Shown: positions 50,478 through 60,039, counted from the first letter of the stretch. The stretch is 64,000 bases of DNA from Staphylococcus devriesei (GCF_002902625.1 NZ_PPRG01000029.1:1-64000); one strand, 5' to 3'. The notes: generated from the letters alone by a model not told the origin. Numbers and translations: made by a program.

Positions 50478-51620
50478 ATGAATATTTCAATTATTGCGGT
50501 AGGCTCAGAATTATTATTGGGCCAAATTGCTAATACAAACGGACAATATTTATCTAAATTATTTAATAGTATAGGGAAGAGTGTAGTTGAACATACTGTT
50601 ATTGGAGACAATCCCAAAAGATTAGAATATGTTATTAAAGAAGGTTTAAAGCGATTTGATACACTAGTTCTAACAGGAGGATTAGGTCCAACGAAGGATG
50701 ATCTAACAAAACACACAGTCGCTAACGTATTAGGTAAACAACTTGTTACTGATGATGATGCTTTGCAATATATTAAAAATTATTTTAAAGAACAAGGGCA
50801 AGAAATGACACCAAATAATAAACAACAAGCTTTAGTAATTGAAGGTGCTAAAGTTTTAAAAAATAATTATGGCATGGCTCCAGGTATGTTGTATGAACAA
50901 AATGATAAAAAAATAATTTTATTGCCTGGACCTCCGCGCGAAATGCAACCAATGGCTAAAAATGAGTTACTACCATATTTAATGGATGATGATAAAGTTA
51001 TCTTCTCAGAACAGTTAAGATTTGCTGGAATTGGAGAATCTAAAGTTGAAACTTAATTGATGGATTTAATTGATAATCAAACTAATCCAACAATCGCACC
51101 TCTAGCAGGTACGCACGAAGTATATATTAGATTAACAGCTAATGCAGATTCTGTTGATGAATGTAAAACGTTAATTCAACCTATCAAGGAAAAGGTTTTA
51201 AATAGAATTGGCACTTACTATTATGGTTCTGACGACATAGTTATTGAACAATCTGTAATGAATGCAATAAATAAGACATTTAGTGTGTATGATGGTGTGA
51301 CAAATGGGGCTTTATATACACGCCTGAAAACACATGATGAAGACGAATTACTCAAAGGTCATCTACCAGACTCTGATATCTTTATTAGCGACATGTCTAA
51401 TAATGAAGAAAAAGTTAAAAAGGCAGCGAACTATGTAAAAGATTTATATAAAACAGATATGGGTATAGCTTTAATACACGATGAAGCACAAGTGTATTTA
51501 GGAATAGTAAGCCACGATGAATTTAAAATAGATTCATTTAAAATGTCCCTAAATAGAAATATGTTACAAAACAGAAGTCAAAATTATGCACTTATTAAAT
51601 TACTTAATTGGGTAAAATAA
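50478..51620 (+). pseudogene. cinA: cinA interrupted by an in-frame TAA
   Basis: CinA coding sequence of 380 sense-length codons, split by one TAA at 51054-51056 after ...GESKVET. The reading frame continues unchanged with LMDLIDNQTNPTIAPLAG, as expected for CinA, so this is a nonsense change (for example AAA to TAA), not a frameshift. The N-terminal COG1058/MoCF-like domain (TGGLGPTKDD, LLPGPPREM) is intact. A TTG directly after the stop lacks a ribosome site. In the C-terminal domain the PncC-type ESCTGG active site is not recognisable (YDGVTNG in its place). Confidence 0.85.
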
Positions 51621-51691
51621 ATTACCAATTTAATTTATTGTTATTTCTCTAGTACATTTGTTCGATTTTGAAGAATTTAATCTTATTTAAG

Positions 51692-51705
51692 CGAACAAAT
51701 ATTCG
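51692..51705 (+). promoter_or_regulatory. LexA box of recA
   Basis: CGAACAAATATTCG matches 12 of 14 positions of the Gram-positive SOS box CGAACATATGTTCG. It lies just upstream of the recA promoter; a further half-site TGTTCG is at 51659-51664. SOS control of recA by LexA is established in staphylococci. Confidence 0.8.
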
Positions 51706-51713
51706 CAAAATAC

Positions 51714-51742
51714 TTGTAATTAGGTTAAAATAAATGTATAGT
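51714..51742 (+). promoter_or_regulatory. recA promoter
   Basis: TTGTAA and TATAGT with a 17-base spacer, nine bases downstream of the LexA box and 46 bases before the TTG start. Confidence 0.65.
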
Positions 51743-51788
51743 ATTAACTAAGATAATAATGATAACTATCTCATTAGGAGGTTTCGCT

Positions 51789-52835
51789 TTGGATAATGAT
51801 CGTCAAAAAGCTCTAGATACAGTAATAAAAAATATGGAAAAATCTTTCGGTAAAGGTGCCGTAATGAAACTCGGTGATAATAAAGGTCGCCGTGTATCAA
51901 GTGTATCAAGTGGTTCAGTTACTTTAGATAATGCACTTGGAGTAGGTGGCTACCCTAAAGGAAGAATCATTGAAATATATGGGCCAGAAAGTTCTGGTAA
52001 AACAACAGTAGCATTACATGCTATCGCAGAGGTACAAAAAAACGGAGGCGTAGCAGCATTTATTGATGCCGAACACGCACTAGACCCTGTCTATGCTGAA
52101 GCGTTAGGTGTAGATATTAATAACCTATATTTATCTCAACCTGACCACGGTGAACAAGGTTTAGAAATTGCAGAAGCATTCGTAAGAAGTGGTGCGGTTG
52201 ATATCGTAGTTGTAGACTCAGTTGCCGCATTAACTCCTAAAGCAGAGATAGAAGGGGAAATGGGCGATACACATGTCGGTTTACAAGCTCGTTTAATGTC
52301 ACAGGCGTTACGTAAACTTTCAGGTGCTATTTCAAAATCAAACACAACTGCTATCTTTATTAACCAAGTTCGTGAAAAAGTCGGCGTTATGTTCGGTAAC
52401 CCTGAAACTACTCCAGGTGGTAGAGCATTAAAATTCTATAGCTCCGTTCGTCTAGAAGTTCGTCGTGCTGAACAATTAAAACAAGGACAAGAAATTGTAG
52501 GTAATAGAACTAAAATTAAAGTCGTTAAAAATAAAGTTGCCCCGCCATTTAGAGTAGCTGAAGTTGACATTATGTATGGTCAAGGCATTTCTAAAGAAGG
52601 CGAATTGATTGATTTAGGTGTTGAAAATGAAATTGTAGATAAATCTGGCGCTTGGTATTCATATAATGGTGAAAGAATGGGTCAAGGTAAAGAAAATGTT
52701 AAAACTTACCTTAAAGAAAACCCACAAATTAAAGATGAAATCGATCGTAAATTACGTGAAAAACTTGGTATCTTTGATGGTGACATTGAAGAAAAAGAGG
52801 AAGAACCATCTGAAACTTTATTTGATGATAAATAA
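51789..52835 (+). CDS. recA: Recombinase RecA
   Basis: A 348-aa RecA for strand exchange and SOS induction. Walker A GPESSGKT is at 65-72, Walker [13 protein letters not shown] at about 139-150, and loop L2 region [21 protein letters not shown] follows near 190-210. The C-terminal tail is acidic. The TTG start after TAGGAGGTTTCGC fits the family N-terminus [10 protein letters not shown]; an upstream ATG precedes the ribosome site. Confidence 0.98.
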   Translation: MDNDRQKALDTVIKNMEKSFGKGAVMKLGDNKGRRVSSVSSGSVTLDNALGVGGYPKGRIIEIYGPESSGKTTVALHAIAEVQKNGGVAAFIDAEHALDPVYAEALGVDINNLYLSQPDHGEQGLEIAEAFVRSGAVDIVVVDSVAALTPKAEIEGEMGDTHVGLQARLMSQALRKLSGAISKSNTTAIFINQVREKVGVMFGNPETTPGGRALKFYSSVRLEVRRAEQLKQGQEIVGNRTKIKVVKNKVAPPFRVAEVDIMYGQGISKEGELIDLGVENEIVDKSGAWYSYNGERMGQGKENVKTYLKENPQIKDEIDRKLREKLGIFDGDIEEKEEEPSETLFDDK

Positions 52836-53029
52836 CTTTTAAGAGAATAATAGCCTATTAGTTATAGTCTTAGGTTTATAGCTTTTACTTTTAGTAAATT
52901 TTATTGAAAGAACTGCTATTTTAATAAATTGAAGTGGGTGAAGTATGTATTATTTCATCCACTTTATTTTATTATGAAATCTAGCTTTCATAATATATGT
53001 AATTCGAATTTGCAGTGGAATTTCATATC
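52836..53029 (+). other. recA-rny spacer
   Basis: No gene is visible. The first 95 bases are AT-rich without clear structure, then comes the recA terminator, then another AT-rich stretch leading into the rny promoter. Confidence 0.5.
52932..52970 (+). terminator. Terminator after recA
   Basis: Stem AAGTGGGTGAA / TTCATCCACTT with one G-U pair, then TTATTTTATT. Confidence 0.85.
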
Positions 53030-53059
53030 TTGACACTACCAAGATAATAAACGTACAAT
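53030..53059 (+). promoter_or_regulatory. rny promoter
   Basis: Consensus TTGACA and TACAAT with an 18-base spacer, 84 bases before the GTG start. Confidence 0.7.
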
Positions 53060-53143
53060 TGATATGTATAATTATTATACAATTTATAAAATCAAATAGA
53101 TTTTGATATACAAAGCAAATACCTAGAAAAAGGAGGTGTTTAT

Positions 53144-54703
53144 GTGAATTTATTAAACCTCCTACTCATTTTGCTGGGGATTATTCTAGGGGTTGTTGTA
53201 GGGTATATTGTAGCCCGAAATATATTACATCAAAAGCAACTACAAGCTAGACAAACTGCTGATGATATTATTAAGCAAGGTCAAAAAGAAGCTGAAAATA
53301 TCAAAAAAGAAAAATTATTAGAGGCAAAAGAAGAAAACCAAACAATAAGAGAACAAGCTGAATCAGAGCTACGTGAAAGACGTGGCGAGCTTCAAAGACA
53401 AGAAGCCCGACTTCTTCAAAGAGAGGAAAACTTAGATCGAAAATCTGATCTTTTAGATAAAAAAGATGAGATTTTAGAACAAAAAGAATCTAAACTTGAA
53501 GAAAGACAACAACAAGTAGATGCAAAAGAGAGTAGTGTTCAATCATTAATAATGAAGCATGAACAAGAATTAGAACGCATCTCCGGTCTCACTCAAGAAG
53601 AAGCTGTCAATGAACAACTTCAGAGGGTTGAAGAAGAACTGTCACAAGATATTGCAGTACTTGTTAAAGAGAAAGAAAAAGAGGCAAAAGAGAAAGTTGA
53701 TAAAACAGCAAAAGAATTATTAGCTACCACTGTTCAAAGATTAGCTGCTGATCATACAACAGAATCTACTGTCTCAGTAGTTAACTTACCAAATGATGAG
53801 ATGAAAGGTCGAATTATTGGTAGAGAAGGTAGAAATATTCGTACTTTAGAAACGTTAACAGGTATCGACTTAATCATTGATGATACACCAGAAGCGGTTA
53901 TTTTATCTGGTTTTGATCCAATCAGACGTGAAATCGCAAGAACTGCTTTGGTTAATTTAGTCTCTGATGGCCGTATTCATCCCGGTCGTATTGAAGAAAT
54001 GGTAGATAAAGCTAGAAAAGAAGTTGACGATATTATTAGAGATGCTGGTGAACAAGCTACATTTGAAATTAATGTTCATAATATGCATCCAGATTTAGTT
54101 AAAGTCTTAGGTCGTCTTAATTATCGAACTAGCTATGGCCAAAACGTTCTTAAACATTCTATCGAAGTTGCGCATTTATCTGGAATGTTAGCAGCTGAAT
54201 TAGGTGAAGATGTAAGTTTAGCTAAACGCGCAGGATTACTTCACGATGTGGGTAAAGCTATCGATCATGAAGTAGAAGGAAGTCACGTTGAAATTGGCGT
54301 TGAATTAGCTAAAAAATATGCTGAAAATGATACTGTTATTAATGCTATTCATTCACATCACGGCGACGTTGAACCAACATCTATTATTTCTATTTTGGTT
54401 GCTTCAGCAGATGCATTATCTGCAGCCAGACCTGGTGCTCGTAAAGAAACGCTTGAGAATTATATACGCAGATTAGAAAGACTTGAAACACTTTCTGAAA
54501 GTTATGAAGGTGTTGAAAAAGCATTTGCTATTCAAGCGGGAAGAGAAATTAGAGTCATTGTTTCTCCAGAAGAAATAGATGACTTGAAATCATACAGAAT
54601 GGCGAGAGACATTAAGAATCAAATCGAAGAAGAATTACAATATCCTGGTCACATTAAAGTGACAGTTGTTAGAGAGACAAGAGCAGTAGAGTATGCGAAA
54701 TAA
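53144..54703 (+). CDS. rny: Ribonuclease Y
   Basis: A 519-aa membrane-anchored endoribonuclease that starts mRNA decay (also cvfA in S. aureus). An N-terminal membrane helix (about 4-25) is followed by a long coiled coil rich in Glu, Lys and Gln (30-205), a KH domain with [13 protein letters not shown] (about 222-234) and an HD domain with HSIEVAH and [10 protein letters not shown] (about 337-376). The start is GTG after AAGGAGGTGTTTAT. The length is identical to S. aureus. Confidence 0.97.
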   Translation: MNLLNLLLILLGIILGVVVGYIVARNILHQKQLQARQTADDIIKQGQKEAENIKKEKLLEAKEENQTIREQAESELRERRGELQRQEARLLQREENLDRKSDLLDKKDEILEQKESKLEERQQQVDAKESSVQSLIMKHEQELERISGLTQEEAVNEQLQRVEEELSQDIAVLVKEKEKEAKEKVDKTAKELLATTVQRLAADHTTESTVSVVNLPNDEMKGRIIGREGRNIRTLETLTGIDLIIDDTPEAVILSGFDPIRREIARTALVNLVSDGRIHPGRIEEMVDKARKEVDDIIRDAGEQATFEINVHNMHPDLVKVLGRLNYRTSYGQNVLKHSIEVAHLSGMLAAELGEDVSLAKRAGLLHDVGKAIDHEVEGSHVEIGVELAKKYAENDTVINAIHSHHGDVEPTSIISILVASADALSAARPGARKETLENYIRRLERLETLSESYEGVEKAFAIQAGREIRVIVSPEEIDDLKSYRMARDIKNQIEEELQYPGHIKVTVVRETRAVEYAK

Positions 54704-54708
54704 TTATT

Positions 54709-54746
54709 AGCCTGGACATTTTAACTAAGTGTCCAGGCTCTTTAAT
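54709..54746 (+). terminator. Terminator after rny
   Basis: Perfect ten-pair stem AGCCTGGACA / TGTCCAGGCT, then CTTTAATTTG. Confidence 0.88.
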
Positions 54747-54819
54747 TTGTTAGTAGTTTACAATTATGAAAACTTACAGTTCTATATAATTGGGTTGTTC
54801 AATATGTTAAATACGAAAA

Positions 54820-54861
54820 GATGAAAAAAGAGATTAGAACGTACATCGTTCCAATCTCTTT
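54820..54861 (-). terminator. Terminator of the minus-strand 71-aa gene
   Basis: Stem AAGAGATT-A-GAACG with CGTTC-C-AATCTCTT; read on the minus strand it ends in TTTTTTC, so it serves the minus-strand gene whose stop codon is nine bases away. Its presence supports that gene being real. Confidence 0.75.
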
Positions 54862-54874
54862 AATCGTTGTTAAA

Positions 54875-55090
54875 TTATTTGAGTTGTAAATCAGTTTTTC
54901 TTAATTCAGAAATAATTTCTGCCGTGTCATAACAACTTGTAGCAATATTTGAATATCTTTCTGCTAAACGATAAGCATTGATATATAATTCTAAGCTTTC
55001 TTTAGCAATATCTTCTGCGTCTTCTGACTTAGAAGGATTAGATTTTACTACTAATTCTGCAAATTTTTCTGGTTCAATATTAATTGACAT
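54875..55090 (-). CDS. Small acidic helical protein of unknown function
   Basis: A 71-aa protein, the only minus-strand gene after 3.6 kb. It is rich in Glu, Ala, Ile and Ser, probably all helical, with no membrane segment; one Cys (about 53) is present. The start ATG is preceded by AGGAG at a slightly long distance (13 bases). A dedicated terminator follows the stop. I do not recognise the family. It lies between rny and ymdB and is divergent from ymdB; any link to either is speculative. Confidence 0.65.
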   Translation of the reverse strand: MSINIEPEKFAELVVKSNPSKSEDAEDIAKESLELYINAYRLAERYSNIATSCYDTAEIISELRKTDLQLK

Positions 55091-55175
55091 TAGATTTTTA
55101 CAACTCCTATTATTTTTATAAATTTATCTTAACATATGTTGTGAACATGCTAAAGTAAAGTGAAATAGAATTTTC

Positions 55176-55199
55176 AAAAGAGTATAAATCGTCTCTTTT
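55176..55199 (+). other. Hairpin in the ymdB leader
   Basis: AAAAGAG / CTCTTTT with a 10-base loop followed by ATTC, about 50 bases before ymdB. It could be a weak attenuator. Confidence 0.4.
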
Positions 55200-55249
55200 A
55201 TTCTAGTGACTTATGAATTAAACTGATTTTATGAGAGGATGAACATTAA

Positions 55250-56044
55250 ATGAGAATACTATTTATCGGTGATATTGTGGGCAAAATTGGCAGGGAAGCC
55301 ATTGCTGAATATTTACCTAAAATAAAACAGGCTTATAAGCCAACAGTAAGCATAGTAAATGCTGAAAATGCAGCTCATGGGAAAGGATTAACTGAAAAAA
55401 TATATAAACAATTATTAAGAGATGGCGTAGACTTTATGACGATGGGCAATCATACTTATGGTCAACGTGAAATTTATGAATTTATCGATGATGCTAAAAG
55501 AATGGTACGTCCTGCTAATTTTCCAAGTGAAGCACCTGGAGTAGGCATGCGTTTTATACAAATTAATGATATCAAGTTAGCTATTATTAATTTGCAAGGT
55601 CGTTCATTTATGCAAGACATTGATGATCCATTTAAAAAAGCGGACCAATTGATTGAAGAAGCTCAAAAAGAAACAGATTATATCTTTGTAGACTTTCACG
55701 CTGAAACAACATCAGAAAAAAATGCTATGGGTTGGTATTTAGATGGAAGAGCTAGTGTTATGGTAGGAACACATACTCATATCCAAACGTCAGATGAACG
55801 CGTCTTGCCAAATGGTACTGGATATATAACTGATGTCGGTATGACAGGATACTATGATGGGATACTAGGTATTAATCGTGATGAGGTTATTGAAAGGTTC
55901 ATTACAAGCTTGCCTCAACGACATGTAATACCAAATGATGGTAGAAGTGTGCTATCAGGTGTTATTATTGATTTAGATAAAGAAGGAAAGACAAAGCATA
56001 TCGAAAGAATTTTAATTAATGATGATCATCCATTTAATAAATAA
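55250..56044 (+). CDS. ymdB: YmdB-family metallophosphoesterase
   Basis: A 264-aa calcineurin-like phosphoesterase (TIGR00282 type). Metal-binding motifs: GDIVGKIGR (7-15), NAENAAHGKG (about 37-46), GNHTYGQRE (about 67-75) and HTHIQTSDE (about 176-184). Bacillus YmdB is a 2',3'-cyclic-nucleotide phosphodiesterase affecting biofilm and motility decisions, and also lies next to rny. The same activity is likely but not shown here. The start follows GAGAGGATG. Confidence 0.93.
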   Translation: MRILFIGDIVGKIGREAIAEYLPKIKQAYKPTVSIVNAENAAHGKGLTEKIYKQLLRDGVDFMTMGNHTYGQREIYEFIDDAKRMVRPANFPSEAPGVGMRFIQINDIKLAIINLQGRSFMQDIDDPFKKADQLIEEAQKETDYIFVDFHAETTSEKNAMGWYLDGRASVMVGTHTHIQTSDERVLPNGTGYITDVGMTGYYDGILGINRDEVIERFITSLPQRHVIPNDGRSVLSGVIIDLDKEGKTKHIERILINDDHPFNK

Positions 56045-56102
56045 CTTTTAACATATTGAAAAGCTATGTACATCATAGTCCATTAGTATGAATTTATTTA
56101 AA

Positions 56103-56139
56103 TGCCACTGTTGACATAGTAAGACGGTGGTTATTTTTG
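56103..56139 (+). terminator. Terminator after ymdB
   Basis: Stem CCACTGT / ACGGTGG with one G-U pair, followed by TTATTTTTG. Confidence 0.75.
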
Positions 56140-56180
56140 TTATTATTTAATATGAATTATTTCCATAGGAGGCATATGGT

Positions 56181-57941
56181 ATGAAATCACAAATATCGTG
56201 GAAAGTGGGCGGCCAACAAGGTGAAGGTATAGAGTCAACGGGTGAAATTTTTGCGACCGCAATGAACCGTAAAGGCTATTATCTATACGGGTATAGACAC
56301 TTTTCTAGCCGTATAAAAGGCGGACATACGAACAATAAAATTAGAGTATCTACTTCACCAGTTCATGCAATTAGTGATGATTTAGATATTTTAGTCGCTT
56401 TCGACCAAGAAACAATAGAACTCAATCATCATGAAATGCGTGAAGATAGCATTATTATTGCCGATGCTAAAGCAAAACCAAATAAACCAGAAGATTGCCG
56501 AGCTCAGTTAATTGAATTACCGTTTACTAGTACTGCAAAAGAGTTAGGAACAGCATTAATGAAAAACATGGTGGCAGTCGGAGCTACATGTGCAATTATG
56601 GACTTAAACACAACTACGTTTGAAGAACTTATTACTAATATGTTCTCTAAAAAAGGTGAAAAAGTGGTTGAAATGAATATAGAAGCATTAAACCAAGGTT
56701 ATCAATTAATGAAAGAACAGTTGAACACTGTAGAAGGCGATTTTGAACTAGAAGCTAATGATGAAGAGCCCCATTTATACATGATTGGTAATGATGCTAT
56801 TGGATTAGGCGCTATCTCAGCTGGATCAAGATTTATGGCAGCATATCCAATTACTCCAGCTTCAGAAATTATGGAATATATGATTGCAAATGTTCCTAAA
56901 GTCGGAGGTACAGTAGTTCAAACTGAAGATGAAATTGCGGCTGCTAATATGGCAATTGGTGCGAACTATGCAGGTGTCAGAGCATTTACAGCAAGTGCGG
57001 GCCCAGGTTTATCACTAATGATGGAAGCTATTGGCCTTTCTGGTATGACAGAAACACCTCTAGTAATTATTAATACGCAACGTGGAGGCCCGTCTACAGG
57101 ATTACCTACTAAACAAGAACAATCTGATTTAATGCAGATGATTTATGGTACACATGGAGATATTCCTAAAATTGTCGTGGCGCCTACTGATGCAGAAGAT
57201 GCATTTTATCTAACTATGGAGGCCTTTAATTTAGCCGAAGAGTATCAATGTCCAGTTATTGTATTGAGCGATTTACAACTTTCGTTAGGTAAACAAACAG
57301 TGAAACGTATAGACTACAGTAAAATCAATATCAGTCGTGGAGAGTTACTACAATCGGATATCGAACGAGAAGAAGACGATAAACAATACTTTAGACGTTA
57401 CGCTTTAACTGGATCTGGAGTATCACCTAGACCAATTCCAGGCGTTAAAGGCGGTATTCATCATGTAACTGGTGTAGAACATAATGAAGAAGGTAAAACA
57501 AGTGAAGCAGCAGAAAACAGACGTCAACAAATGGAAAAACGTATGCGTAAAATAGCAAACTTATTGATCGAAAAGCCTGTAGAACTTAATGAGCCACATG
57601 AAGAAGCGGATATCTTGTTTATCGGATTCATATCAAGTAAAGGTGCCATTCAAGAAGGTACTGCAAGGTTAGATGCGCAAGATATAAAAGTGAACACTAT
57701 GCAAATTCGTCAACTACACCCCTTACCAAAAGATGTTATTCAAGAAGCAGTAAATAAAGCTTCAAAAGTAGTAGTAGTAGAACATAACTACCAAGGACAA
57801 TTATCAAATATTCTTAAAATGAATACTAATATACAAGACAAATTAATTAATCAAACGAAATATGATGGTACGCCTTTCTTACCACACGAAATAGAAGAAA
57901 AAGGATTAGAAGTAGTAAAAGAAATTAAGGAGTTGGTTTAA
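56181..57941 (+). CDS. korA: 2-oxoacid:acceptor oxidoreductase, alpha subunit (gamma-alpha fusion)
   Basis: A 586-aa subunit that joins a gamma-type domain (1-180, GGQQGEGIESTGEIF) to the alpha pyrimidine-binding domain (from about 205, AAYPITPASEIMEYM, PGLSLMMEAIGLSG). With the next gene it should oxidise a 2-oxoacid, probably 2-oxoglutarate, with ferredoxin or flavodoxin as electron acceptor. The substrate is inferred from the KorAB-like domain layout. It is joined to korB without a gap. Confidence 0.9.
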   Translation: MKSQISWKVGGQQGEGIESTGEIFATAMNRKGYYLYGYRHFSSRIKGGHTNNKIRVSTSPVHAISDDLDILVAFDQETIELNHHEMREDSIIIADAKAKPNKPEDCRAQLIELPFTSTAKELGTALMKNMVAVGATCAIMDLNTTTFEELITNMFSKKGEKVVEMNIEALNQGYQLMKEQLNTVEGDFELEANDEEPHLYMIGNDAIGLGAISAGSRFMAAYPITPASEIMEYMIANVPKVGGTVVQTEDEIAAANMAIGANYAGVRAFTASAGPGLSLMMEAIGLSGMTETPLVIINTQRGGPSTGLPTKQEQSDLMQMIYGTHGDIPKIVVAPTDAEDAFYLTMEAFNLAEEYQCPVIVLSDLQLSLGKQTVKRIDYSKINISRGELLQSDIEREEDDKQYFRRYALTGSGVSPRPIPGVKGGIHHVTGVEHNEEGKTSEAAENRRQQMEKRMRKIANLLIEKPVELNEPHEEADILFIGFISSKGAIQEGTARLDAQDIKVNTMQIRQLHPLPKDVIQEAVNKASKVVVVEHNYQGQLSNILKMNTNIQDKLINQTKYDGTPFLPHEIEEKGLEVVKEIKELV

Positions 57942-58808
57942 TTGGCTACATTTAAAGACTTTCGTAATAATGTGAAGCCAAACTGGTGCCCTGGTTGTGG
58001 AGATTTCTCTGTTCAAGCTGCGATTCAAAAAGCAGCAGCAAATGTTGGATTAGAACCAGAAGAAGTTGCAATCATTACAGGTATAGGTTGTTCAGGAAGA
58101 TTATCTGGCTATATTAATTCATACGGTGTCCACGGTATTCACGGTCGTGCATTACCATTAGCTCAAGGTGTGAAAATGGCCAACAAAGATTTAACAGTGA
58201 TTGCGTCTGGCGGTGATGGAGACGGATATGCTATTGGCATGGGCCACACTGTTCATGCGCTACGCCGTAATATGAATATGACTTATATCGTTATGGATAA
58301 TCAAATTTATGGTTTAACAAAAGGACAAACTTCTCCATCTTCTGCGGTTGGGTTTGTAACTAAATCAACGCCGAAAGGTAATATTGAGAAAAACGTGGCA
58401 CCTTTAGAACTTGCATTATCATCAGGTGCGACATTTGTTGCTCAAGGGTTTTCCAGTGATATCAAAGGCCTAACAAAATTAATTGAAGATGCTATTAATC
58501 ATGATGGGTTCTCATTTGTAAACGTATTCTCACCTTGTGTCACATATAATAAGGTAAATACGTATGATTGGTTTAAAGAGCATTTAGTAAGTTTAGATGA
58601 TATTGAAGGTTATGATTCTACTGATAAACAATTAGCGATGAAAACTGTATTAGATTATGAATCTCTAGTGAAAGGTATCGTTTACCAAGATAGTGAAACA
58701 CCTTCATATGAATCTCAAATCGAAGAATTAGACGAAGGTGCGTTAGCTAAAAGAGATATTCATATCTCTGAAGAAGACTTCAATAATTTAACTGCACAAT
58801 TTGTATAA
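57942..58808 (+). CDS. korB: 2-oxoacid:acceptor oxidoreductase, beta subunit
   Basis: A 288-aa thiamine-diphosphate-binding subunit. NWCPGCGDFSV (13-23) and GIGCSGRLSG (about 47-56) are conserved, and the diphosphate motif GGDGDGYAIGMGH (about 89-101) binds TPP and Mg. The start is TTG directly after the korA stop with AAGGAG upstream. A strong terminator follows. Confidence 0.92.
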   Translation: MATFKDFRNNVKPNWCPGCGDFSVQAAIQKAAANVGLEPEEVAIITGIGCSGRLSGYINSYGVHGIHGRALPLAQGVKMANKDLTVIASGGDGDGYAIGMGHTVHALRRNMNMTYIVMDNQIYGLTKGQTSPSSAVGFVTKSTPKGNIEKNVAPLELALSSGATFVAQGFSSDIKGLTKLIEDAINHDGFSFVNVFSPCVTYNKVNTYDWFKEHLVSLDDIEGYDSTDKQLAMKTVLDYESLVKGIVYQDSETPSYESQIEELDEGALAKRDIHISEEDFNNLTAQFV

Positions 58809-58832
58809 AAATAACTAATGAACATGATGTTG

Positions 58833-58888
58833 GAAGCGGGATAACGGATCTTTGAAATTTCATAAGATTTTTATCCCGCTTCTTTTAA
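58833..58888 (+). terminator. Terminator after korB
   Basis: Perfect 12-pair stem GAAGCGGGATAA / TTATCCCGCTTC with inner pairing ATCTT / AAGAT, then TTTTAAAT. Confidence 0.95.
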
Positions 58889-58920
58889 ATAATAAAACAC
58901 ATATTAAAGTGAGGATGGTT

Positions 58921-59541
58921 ATGGATAAATACAAATCGATGCAAGAATTAGAAAGTAAAACCACTAGAAATAAAGATTGGACGATTCATACACAAAACAG
59001 AGATAGTAAAATAATTATATTAGCTATACATGGTGGAGGTATTGAACCAGCAACTACAGAACTGGCGAGTATTATTGCTAAGAAAGGTAACTATAATTAT
59101 TTCTCATTTGATGGAATAAAGACTAAAGGAAATAATGAGTTACATGTAACTTCCACTAAATATGATAATAAAATTGCCCTAAGTATGATAAATACAAGTG
59201 ATAAAGCTATAGCGATTCACGGATGTTTAGGTGAAGAAAGAATCGTTTATATCGGTGGAAAAGATTTGCAATTAAAAAGTACTATCACTCAAGAATTAAA
59301 AGAAATAGGTGTTAATGTACAAGAAGCATCGAGGCAAATGGCTGGTTTGAAAGATGATAATATAGTAAATCAAACAACTACAAACGCAGGGGTACAACTT
59401 GAATTAACCTCTACACTAAGACGTTCATTATTTAAAAACAATCAATTTAATTATAAAAGTAGACGTAATCCTTCAAATTGGGATGACACGATGTATAAAT
59501 TAGCAAACGCTATAAAAGAGGCCATTGATAAAATAACTTAA
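58921..59541 (+). CDS. Poly-gamma-glutamate hydrolase family protein
   Basis: A 206-aa protein of the phage-derived PghP/YmaC family (zinc-dependent hydrolases of poly-gamma-glutamate). Candidate zinc ligands are His37 and Glu42 in AIHGGGIEPAT, His75 in NELHVTS, and His100 in AIHGC. The ATG after GAGGATGG was chosen; longer in-frame starts lie inside the korB terminator. The gene stands alone between terminator and a separate small gene, which suggests acquisition. No capsule or PGA synthesis genes are nearby, so substrate is uncertain. Confidence 0.85.
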   Translation: MDKYKSMQELESKTTRNKDWTIHTQNRDSKIIILAIHGGGIEPATTELASIIAKKGNYNYFSFDGIKTKGNNELHVTSTKYDNKIALSMINTSDKAIAIHGCLGEERIVYIGGKDLQLKSTITQELKEIGVNVQEASRQMAGLKDDNIVNQTTTNAGVQLELTSTLRRSLFKNNQFNYKSRRNPSNWDDTMYKLANAIKEAIDKIT

Positions 59542-59605
59542 CTCAGATTTTTAAGCACAAGGATGGTAGAATAGTAATTAAGAATAGTTAATGAGGTGAT
59601 TATCA

Positions 59606-59902
59606 ATGCAAGATACATTAATGAGTGTTCAAATTGTTCCTAGAACGCCAAATAACGAAGATGTTATACCATATGTTGATGAAGCTATTAAGGTTATTGA
59701 TGAATCTGGTTTACATTTCAGAGTAGGACCACTTGAAACAACGGTCCAAGGTGAAATGAGTGAATGTTTAATTTTAATTCAAAAATTGAATGAACGTATG
59801 GTTGAATTAGAATGCCCAAGTATAATTAGTCAAGTTAAGTTTTACCATGTGCCAGAAGGTATTACAATCGAAACTTTAACAGGTAAATATGACGAAGCTT
59901 AA
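59606..59902 (+). CDS. MTH1187-family thiamine-binding protein
   Basis: A 98-aa protein of the MTH1187/YkoF-like family (DUF77), small ferredoxin-like-fold proteins of which some bind thiamine. MSVQIVPRTP (6-15), VIDESGLHFRVGPLETTVQGE (in two parts, about 29-49) and the C-terminal GKYDEA fit. Ligand binding here is inferred. Ribosome site GAGGTGATT. It ends at a terminator. Confidence 0.85.
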   Translation: MQDTLMSVQIVPRTPNNEDVIPYVDEAIKVIDESGLHFRVGPLETTVQGEMSECLILIQKLNERMVELECPSIISQVKFYHVPEGITIETLTGKYDEA

Positions 59903-59933
59903 ATTGAATAGGTAAGAACATCACTACATTTAT

Positions 59934-59974
59934 TAGCCTAGAACATTCATTATAAAATGTTTGAGGCTTTTTTA
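59934..59974 (+). terminator. Terminator after the thiamine-binding gene
   Basis: Imperfect stem AGCCTAGAACATT / AATGTTTGAGGCT, then T6. Confidence 0.8.
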
Positions 59975-60010
59975 ATTATTTATATTTAATCAATTTGCTT
60001 TAAACTCTTT

Positions 60011-60039
60011 TTGCACTTTATGACTAATTTTAATATAAT
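60011..60039 (+). promoter_or_regulatory. miaB promoter
   Basis: TTGCAC and a perfect TATAAT with a 17-base spacer, 40 bases before the GTG start. Confidence 0.75.

Noticed and set aside
51057-51620. Second half of cinA as an independent gene
   Set aside because: Its TTG start immediately follows the stop with no ribosome site, and the sequence simply continues CinA.
58852-58920. Longer N-terminus for the poly-gamma-glutamate hydrolase-family protein
   Set aside because: The upstream TTG lies inside the korB terminator hairpin; the downstream ATG has a proper ribosome site.
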